From Zygnema cylindricum (taxonomy: Eukaryota; Streptophyta; Zygnematophyceae; Zygnematales; Zygnemataceae): a stretch of DNA of 64,000 nucleotides. The notes beneath the pieces were generated by a model that ran no database searches, was not told where the DNA came from, and was given only the letters and a program-made list of their open reading frames with translations. This document shows, piece by piece, positions 56,968 through 64,000 of this stretch (the stretch's first letter is position 1; every line of letters starts with the position of its first letter). The DNA lies in assembly GCA_037447655.1 (NCBI GenBank), contig JBBHKE010000040.1, positions 240,028 through 304,027 of the forward strand. The letters are read 5' to 3'. The position numbers and the translations under genes are program-made.

Positions 56968-57738
56968 GAATGGATCCAAGAAAAATCTTCCTTTTGGAAC
57001 TAGAAGCTTTATGATTCAACAGCTTTAGAAAAAATGCAAAACTAAAAGCAGGAAAAGCAGTGATTTGAAAGACAATATCGACCAAAACTTAACAAGAAAG
57101 ATGTCAAATATGGAAGCAGAAACCGAGAGGATCAGGTTAAGAACGTGCTCAGAAAAGAAAGCGGCAATAGGCGGGTTTGGGGTTCAGAAAATTTGAAATC
57201 AAGCCATTGCAATGGTGATTGCATAGAAGATGACGCAGAAATTTGAGTATTTGAACATGGAAGCAAAATTCAAATTATTCAAAAAAATAGAAGTAACGTG
57301 TGGTTCTGCAATTGCCGTCAGTAAACCGAAGGCGCACTTTATTTATGCCACCATTTGAATCCACTGCCAAGCGGGATGCGTACGGAGGTACGGATGTCGG
57401 TACAAAAATATTTCTCTACAGTACGATTCTTGTGACCTATTCGGCGTTTTGGTTGACGACAGTACGCAGCACCACGGACAAGATCTATAAATGTTTGCTC
57501 TTAATAGCATAAATAGTACGTATAGGTACAGAAAGGTACAGAAAAGAACTATTCATTGTACTTGTCTTTGTAATTTTTCGTAAAGTCGACGTTTGGTGAA
57601 GCTGATCCGTTTTCAACCTTACGGGGTTCTGACTTCTGAGCCTCCACATCATAAATGTTTTGTGATAATCGTACGGGTGAAGCTCCCTTGAGGGCTTTTC
57701 CTGCCTGAAGTGTTGTCGTTAGCGCGAAGCAAATCAGT
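56968..57738. other. Gene B upstream region
   Basis: No clear minus-strand TATA box within 150 bp of the ATG. The plus frame 57300-57512 is not convincing. It runs into the satellite S block. Confidence 0.4.
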
Positions 57739-58555
57739 ATATAAATAAGAGAACGTTGTTCGCCCCTCTGCAAAACCTTATATAGGCGGTAGGCGGTGTG
57801 TCTGTCAAGGATTTTTTCCGTCCGTCCGCAGTACGGACCGCCGTACCGCTGGCACAATGCAACGCTGCCGTGCGACCGTCCGCAATACGGACCGCTGTAC
57901 CGCTGGCACAATGTAACGGTGCCCGCCCGTAATACCGTACGGATGGCGTAATCTTACATTGCCAACCGTCGGTGTGCAGACCGCCGTACGGCTGGCGTAA
58001 TCTAACATTGCCAGTTGTCGGTGTGCAGTGCGCCGTACGGTTGGCGAAATTTTACGTTGCCGTGCGTCGCTGTGCAACCTGCCGTACGGATGGCGAAATG
58101 TAACATTGCCGTGCGTCGTGTGCAAACCGCCGTACGGATGGCGTAATTTAACGTTGCCGTGCGTCGGCGTGGAGACCGCCGTACGGATGGCATAATCTAA
58201 CATTGCCGTGCGTCGCTGTGCAGACCGCCGTACGGATGGCGTAATCTAACACTGCCAGTTGTCGGTGTGCAGTGCGCCGTACGGTTGGCGAAATTTAACG
58301 TTGCCGTGCGTCGCTGTGCAACCTGCCGTACGGATGGCGAAATGTAACATTGCCGTGCGTCGTGTGCAAACCGCCGTACGGATGGCGTAATTTAACGTTG
58401 CCGTGCGTCGGTGTGGAGACCGCCGTACGGATGGCGTAATCTAACACTGCCAGCATCGCCAAGAGTTCGCCGTACAAACTATCGGGCAGTACCGGCCCCT
58501 AAAAAAACGTCGTTAAAAGTAAGCGCGGTCCGCCAAAAGTGGCGCATAGCGCATT
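57739..58555. repeat. Satellite S, block 2, with leader and end segment
   Basis: A leader with TATATAAATAAGAG-like text and ACGTTGTTCGCCCCTCTGC (57739-57835) is shared with 61168-61262. About ten 49-50-bp units (GCCGTACGGATGGCGTAATC) follow, with a higher-order duplication: text from about 58001 recurs at about 58246. It closes with CAGTACCGGCCCCTAAAAAA as block 1 does. The minus frames (RHPYGGLHT repeats) are repeat-generated. Confidence 0.85.
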
Positions 58556-59170
58556 GCGAAAATTTAGCAAATGTCTGAATTCATTTTGTACGTCCGTAGA
58601 ATTCATGATAGTTAAAAAAACATTCATAACATTTGTACGCCTACTCAAGCTTAAAAGTAATTGGCTCAACAGTACAAAGCAATGGGCCGAATGTCAATGT
58701 GGAATGTATATTCAAGGAGTATCATTATGGATTGAATGGTCATCCTCCAATAAAGTTGTTAACGGGAATAAAAGGAAGAACCAAATACACAAAAGAAGGA
58801 TGTACGTATCCGATATGGGCGAAAGGAGAACAGTCGAAGTGGGCTCGATGTCAAAAAATTGTGCAATGTATTGAAATATTAATGATAGTTCCAGGGTGTG
58901 ACTTGATGAAATCAATAGTCGTTTTATATAAACTTAGAATAGAAAAGTTTGATGGGATCACGGCGGGATTTAAATAGGCGTTAGTTATCTCTAGTGAATT
59001 GGTTTCCAAAGGTCGATTAAAAGACAGAGAATTTGAGCGAAAGTTGACCTGATACCAAAAATGAGAAGAATTTCGTGCAATCACGGGTTAACTTAGGATT
59101 TGCATGGAAAGATGTAGGAGTAACGATGTGTTGAGTAGGTAGATACATTTTTTTAGAATTTTTGTACCAA
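58556..59170 (+). other. Weak open frame 58633-58977, not assignable
   Basis: A frame of 114 codons lacks a good ATG at its start. It reads LNGHPPIKLLTGIKGRTKY and YPIWAKGEQSKWARCQKIVQ, which looks protein-like in composition. No family was recognised and no flanking exons are visible. It could be a relic of a DNA-binding domain of a transposon or chance. Confidence 0.2.
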
Positions 59171-59173
59171 CAC

Positions 59174-59620
59174 TTCACCTAACTATTAATATTCGTCAAA
59201 ATGGTCGATTGGTCGATTGGGTGTGTTGGTCGATTTGGGCGTTGGTCCATTTCTCACTAGTTTAACCCGCAAAAGGGTTGTTGTGGTGCTTTGTGTTTCA
59301 TGTGTGGTATGCCCCTTGAACAACTAGGTGTGTTATTGAAAACGTCGGTATAAACACACTTTTGTGCCTAAAACGTCGACAAAGCCATAAATACATCGCC
59401 CAAATATTTGGTTTTTACGCGTATATTTAATAGTTGTAACGCGCAACAACGTAGGGTTACACGTTTGCAATGGTTTTTTTAACACATATCCAGTCAACCC
59501 TTCACCTTACTATTAGCATTCGTCAAAATGGTCGATTGGTCGATTGGGTGCGCTGGTCGATTGGGTGCGTTCGTCCATTTCTCACTAGTTTAACCCGCAA
59601 ATGGGTTGTGGAGGTGCTTT
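59174..59620. repeat. About 120-bp direct repeat, two copies
   Basis: TTCACCTAACTATTAATATT begins at 59174 and TTCACCTTACTATTAGCATT at 59501; both continue with GGTCGATTGGTCGATTGGGT and AGTTTAACCCGCAAA. Spacing is 327 bp. Confidence 0.85.
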
Positions 59621-61160
59621 GTTCTACTTTTCCCAATTAAATGTACCATGTGATAATCATACGCCAATATAATTATTGATATCCGAAAAACCTGTTGTTC
59701 TGTACCCTAGTCTTAATACAAACCATTTTTGGATCTTTAACGTAACTATATAACCACCTTGTGGGTTATTATCCAACCATCAACTTTGTGGTTATTATTC
59801 AACCACTTATAACCATACCCTATAATAACTTAAACAAGTATAAGAGGAAACATCATGGAATTCATAAAACATAAATATCACACTCTACAACTAACTCTAA
59901 ACATAAATTGCAAACCCGTTGTTTCGATTAATAGGATGATTGTTATACTGCGTATACCAACACAACACCATACCGTTTGTTTTTTCAAATAGACCAAACA
60001 TATAGGAACAATGTTTGACTACAACAATGTACCATTGGGTGAATGAAGAAAAAATTATTTAAATAAAATAAACAAGTTTAACAATTAGGTTATAAAGATG
60101 CGATGTGTGTAACAAAATAATTTACAACAATTTTTGTACTAATATTTGTTATGCAACATATGTTATTGGTAGGCACCGTTAGGCCTACGAAGTGCGCAAT
60201 CCATTATGGCTTGTTTACATATTACTGCTTCGTGTCGACATAAAGAAAAAATGCGCAAAAACAACACACTCTACTACAACATTTATGGATATCCACACTT
60301 CTATTAAGTCTTAATAACAATATACATTAAATGTTAACAAACCCTCATCTTAAAGTCATAAACATGGGTTTGTACTAAACACTCGTTACTAAGGGAAACC
60401 CTATATTATTGTCAACAGCAAATTGTACACCCTAATAATAGTTTGGTGTAAGGAGACGTGGATAACGGCATTCGACTATCTTAAATATTATTCCTGACTT
60501 TAGTTCATGATTTAATGCCAACTGTGCCGCGAGCGAATCAATTTATGTTTAGGGGCAACTGAGCCGCAATCGAATAAGCGTTATTGACGATGACAATTAC
60601 TGACAAATGAAAATTAAACGGACACGGTTATGCGACATATACCCCCTCTGGTCGACGAAAGGACTAAAATGATAGGGAATTGATCATGACAGTGACTGTT
60701 TTGGTTTGTTTTGGTTGCGCACAGTCACTTACGTCATTTTGTCAAAAAATGTACGTTTGAAGTACATATTGGTACAAATAAAGTACCGTTGAGTATAAAT
60801 TTGACGGTCAATCGGTTGAACATCTTTGACTTTCATAACATTGTTTCAACCGCTTAAAATTTTGCCGCGCTTGCGAACGTCGATCGTCATAATAAAATTA
60901 TCAATTCACACGGCCGGCGAACGTTTACGGTACCAAAACTGCGGCGACCACATGTAAATAAAATGGTTGTAGACAGTCACTTTTTGTCGTTACCTGAGCT
61001 CCACGGTGTGAGCACTTAGCCGCAAAATTGAAATTTAATCGTCTAAGCGTTACATTGAACAAACGCAAAATGAAAAGAAACGTAAATAGTGTGGCTCGAT
61101 TTCGTCGCGCGTGACGACGCGCATTTTTTCATTAAAATTCAATTTATATTTTTACGCCGG
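59621..61160. other. AT-rich spacer, no gene seen
   Basis: Read on both strands. Short direct repeats such as AACCACCTTGTGGGTTATTA / AACCATCAACTTTGTGGTTA around 59750-59800. No coding frames and no transposon ends recognised. Confidence 0.5.
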
Positions 61161-61167
61161 TTCGTTT

Positions 61168-61816
61168 TATTATCAGTATATAAATAAGGGAACGTTGTTC
61201 GCCCCTCTGCGAAACCTTATGTAGGCGGTAGACGGTGTGTCTTTCAAGGATTTTTTCCGTCCGTCCGCAGTACGGACTGCCGTACTGCTGGCACAATGTA
61301 ACGGTGCCGCCCGTATCGCCGTACGGATGACATAATCTTACGTTGTCAGTTGTCGGTGTGCAAACCACCGTCAGGCTGGCATATTCTAACATTGCCAACA
61401 ATCGGTGTGCAAAGAGTCGTACGGTTGGCGAAATTTAACGTTGCCGTGCGTCGTTGTGCAAACCGCCGTACGGATGGCGTAATGTAGCATTGCCGTGCGT
61501 CGTGTGCAGACCACTGTACGGATGGCGTAATTTAACGTTATCGTGCGTCGCTGTGCAACCCGCCGTACGGATGGCGTAATGTAACATTGTCGTGCGTTGT
61601 GTGCAAACCGTCGTACGGATGGCGTAATCTAACGTTGTGCGTCACTGTGCAGATCTCCGTACGGATGCGCTAATGTAACATTGCCGTGAGTCGCTGTGCA
61701 GACCGCCGTACGGATGGCGCAAGGTATCATTGCCAACCGTCGCTGTGCAAACCACGTACGGTTGGCACAATGTAACGTTGCCAACCGTCGAAGGCCGCCG
61801 TGCCGCTGGCAGAATG
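61168..61816. repeat. Satellite S, block 3
   Basis: The same leader as at 57739 (ACGTTGTTCGCCCCTCTGC), followed by about ten 49-50-bp units; interrupted by MITE M12 and continued at 62358. Confidence 0.85.
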
Positions 61817-61818
61817 TA

Positions 61819-62355
61819 CACCGCGAATCGTTATTAGAGTATATAACTCTAATTTGGTTCCTGAAATTTTGATTTTTTTTCCTAAATAGGATACATGATT
61901 TTAATTTTTGCTTCACGTTAATTAAGGTACCGTACAGAATAGCGTAAAAAATGAAAGTACAATAAGATCTAAATAGTGTGATGTATGGTCAATGTCATAC
62001 CGTACATAAATGTACCTTTTAAAGTGAAATTTTTACAAAAAAATGAATTAAATCAGATGCGCACGCATAAGAACGTGCACTCAAAAAATGGAATTAGTAT
62101 GACAAAAAAATTAGTTTGACATGTACGGAAATGTAAATTTCACGACGGCGTACGATTTTTAATATTTTGTACGAATACATATATTAATGTATACAATCGT
62201 ACAGAGAATATTTAGTTTTTGTTGTTCCCAAATTAGCATTAAGCTGAAATTACAATACACCTTTTAAAAAAAAAAAAAAAATCTTAATTAGCATCCATTA
62301 CAGTAAATTACCTTCAACACTATTTAAACTTTGACACTAATAACGATTCGCGGTG
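61819..62355. mobile_element. Mariner-like MITE M12 inserted in satellite S
   Basis: CACCGCGAATCGTTATTAG and CTAATAACGATTCGCGGTG ends, perfect over 19 bp. TA at 61817-61818 and 62356-62357. Joining the flanks gives AGAATGTAACGTTGCC, the normal satellite text, so the TA target is proven by the repeat itself. 537 bp. Confidence 0.93.
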
Positions 62356-62357
62356 TA

Positions 62358-62540
62358 ACGTTGCCGTGGGATCGTCCGCAGTACGGACCGTCTTACCGCT
62401 GGCACAACGTGACGCTGTCGTGCGTCAGCGGTACATACCGCCGAACCGCTAGCACAACTTACGTTGTCGTGCGTCTGGGGTACATACCTCCAAACCGCTA
62501 GCACAACTGACGTTGTTGTACGTCAGCATTACGGGCATGA
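62358..62540. repeat. Satellite S, block 3 continued, diverged
   Basis: Units with ACCGCTGGCACAACGTGACG and ACCGCTAGCACAACT; more decayed than the rest. Confidence 0.7.
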
Positions 62541-62554
62541 TAAACTTTACAGTA

Positions 62555-63073
62555 CACCGTGAAACCTTATTAGCGTAATGAAATAGATAGCGTAATGAAA
62601 CAATTAGCGTTATTTACGCTAATTGGGAATGTTGTTTTTTGTGGAAATAATTTTTATTCTAATTTTTCGTATACTCTTATTTGTAAACTGCTTTGTAAAA
62701 TTTTTTGGTGCAGAATATCTCCACACTAAAATATGTGAATGTACGAAATTGTTCAAATCATAAGCCGTCGCACTTTTTTGACATCCGATAATGCCTGAAA
62801 ATATTTACGCAATTACATGTTAGCGCGACTACGGGACAGTGTGAATATTTTTTTTGTACTTTTCTACTTGAAAATGTACAAAAAAGTACGTCTTTGACAG
62901 ACCGTACACCACACTATTTATAGTGGCACTATATTAGAGTCATGAATCCTATTTAATAGGCTGCCTCAAATAACGTGTAGAAACATTTAGAATGTTTAAT
63001 TCTATTTTAGAATTTGCCAGAAAAAAAAGGGTACCTCAATTAGCGTTCAACACGCGAATAGCGATTCACGGTG
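62555..63073. mobile_element. Mariner-like MITE M13
   Basis: CACCGTGAAACCTTATTAG at the left, AATAGCGATTCACGGTG at the right, TA at 62553-62554 and 63074-63075. 519 bp. Confidence 0.8.
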
Positions 63074-63241
63074 TAGTGTTAGGTATCGGGTAAATTCATA
63101 TCGCGATAATCGATCGAGCAGAATCCTTAATATATCCTACCGGGACCAACATAAATTATCGCGATATACATCGCAGAAAATGGGTGTCCGTACAGCTAAA
63201 GTACATAAATCGTACGAAAAATTGACGGAAAATCGTACGGA

Positions 63242-63281
<40 letters not shown>

Positions 63282-63464
63282 ACTGAGCGAGCGCCACATT
63301 GGGGGGGGGGGGGAGGGTTTGAGAAAAAAATCGGGAAAAAAAAAAATCGCGTGGGTATCCGGATATTTAGCTTATAGGTACATGGATTCGATATATCGAT
63401 TATCGGATCCCAAAAATTTGATATATATCGAATATCGACAATAAGTCCTCGATACCCAACACTA
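63074..63464. mobile_element. hAT1 MITE copy e with poly-C tract
   Basis: TAGTGTTAGGTATCGGG and TCGATACCCAACACTA ends, 391 bp, reverse orientation relative to copy c. It lies exactly between two mariner-like elements, whose TA duplications coincide with its terminal TA dinucleotides. Confidence 0.8.
63243..63313. repeat. C39 homopolymer followed by G13
   Basis: 39 consecutive C (63243-63281), a 19-bp spacer, then 13 G (63301-63313). Hairpin, i-motif or quadruplex capable. hAT1 copy c has only a short C run at the equivalent place. Confidence 0.95.
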
Positions 63465-64000
63465 CACCGCCAATCGCTATTACTGTAGTGTACGCTAATT
63501 CCGTCCGGTTTTTTTTTTTTATTCTCCATTAGCGTAGTTCATTCTATTTTTTTCTTTACTCTATTTAGGGTTAATTTTTTATTACCGTACAAAACGGAAT
63601 TATGTCATCATTTAATTACTATGGTGTACGGACAGTGTCAGACCGTACAAAATTGTACCTTTTTAAGTGAAAATGTATAATTAATGAGTTTTAGTAACCG
63701 CGGACGCATGAGAATGTGCGCTCTAAAAAGGGGATATAACCGGGTTGTCAAATATCACACTCGCACACATTCGTCTAGCAACCACGTTTTGATTATGTGA
63801 ACATACGATTTGTGTACGATTTGTCAGATTTTGTACGAATACCTATATTAGTGTAAGCATGTTTGCGACCGACTTTTATTTTTTTCAAAGACCCAAATTA
63901 GAATTATTAAACAATTAGAATGTATGTTTTTCATTCAAAATTTTCAAATTCTTAATTAGCATAGACCACCGTAATTGTTCATATACGCTAAATAAACTTC
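63465..64000. mobile_element. Mariner-like element M14, left part
   Basis: TA at 63463-63464, then CACCGCCAATCGCTATTAC and a CTAATTCCGTCCGG block that mirrors the right end of M7. The right end is not reached within the window. Confidence 0.65.

Noticed and set aside
57805-58477. Minus frames with RHPYGGLHT repeats
   Set aside because: Product of the 49-bp satellite; the period is not a multiple of three, so frames rotate.

Overview
The window looks like a transposon-dense stretch of a land-plant nuclear genome. The signs are Ty1/copia elements with plant-type domain order, hAT, PIF/Harbinger-like and mariner-like TIR elements nested in one another, AT-rich spacers with long microsatellites, spliced genes with GT..AG introns and a canonical TATA box. 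I cannot name the species. Almost everything is mobile-element sequence in various states of decay. The only convincing host-type genes are two paralogues, A (42500-43939, +) and B (55537-56967, -), which face each other tail to tail.

Layout. 1-1057: end of a plus-strand copia element. 1.6-5.7 kb: mariner-like MITEs with Harbinger-like MITEs inserted in them. 5.7-11.5 kb: an internally deleted solo LTR and copia A (minus strand, lacking its 3' end). 11.5-12.6 kb: gag remnant of another copia (E). 12.7-15.5 kb: satellites, microsatellites and AT-rich DNA. 15.55-21.74 kb: copia B, same family as A, with both LTRs. 21.7-24.1 kb: a 49-bp satellite and nested hAT elements. 25-27 kb: mariner-like MITEs. 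27.4-30.4 kb: a stack of Harbinger-like MITEs with a hAT inside. 31.8-40.3 kb: a hAT element split by an apparent 8.1-kb hAT composite that carries a broken hAT transposase gene and an assembly gap of ten N. 42.3-43.9 kb: gene A. 45.15-50.95 kb: copia D, whose 5' half is replaced by an inverted pol fragment. 51.6-53.6 kb: hAT and Harbinger-like MITEs. 54.3-54.8 kb: long microsatellites. 55.5-57.0 kb: gene B. 57.7-64 kb: blocks of the 49-bp satellite, AT-rich DNA and more mariner/hAT elements.

Many elements could be bounded exactly because the target-site duplications (TSDs) are legible: 8 bp for five hAT insertions, TAA/TTA for Harbinger-like elements, TA for mariner-like ones. The insertion order can therefore be read directly.

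The most novel items are (i) the A/B gene family. It has an acidic Ser-rich N-terminus, a DWENLSWRY motif, a short helical exon and a conserved C-terminal tail. A block of about 164 bp across the intron/exon 2 junction is almost identical between the two genes, although the rest has diverged strongly. (ii) The candidate hAT macrotransposon. (iii) The rearranged copia D. No rRNA, convincing tRNA, CRISPR or prokaryotic features were seen. All similarity statements come from reading the sequence by eye; no alignment or database search was run.
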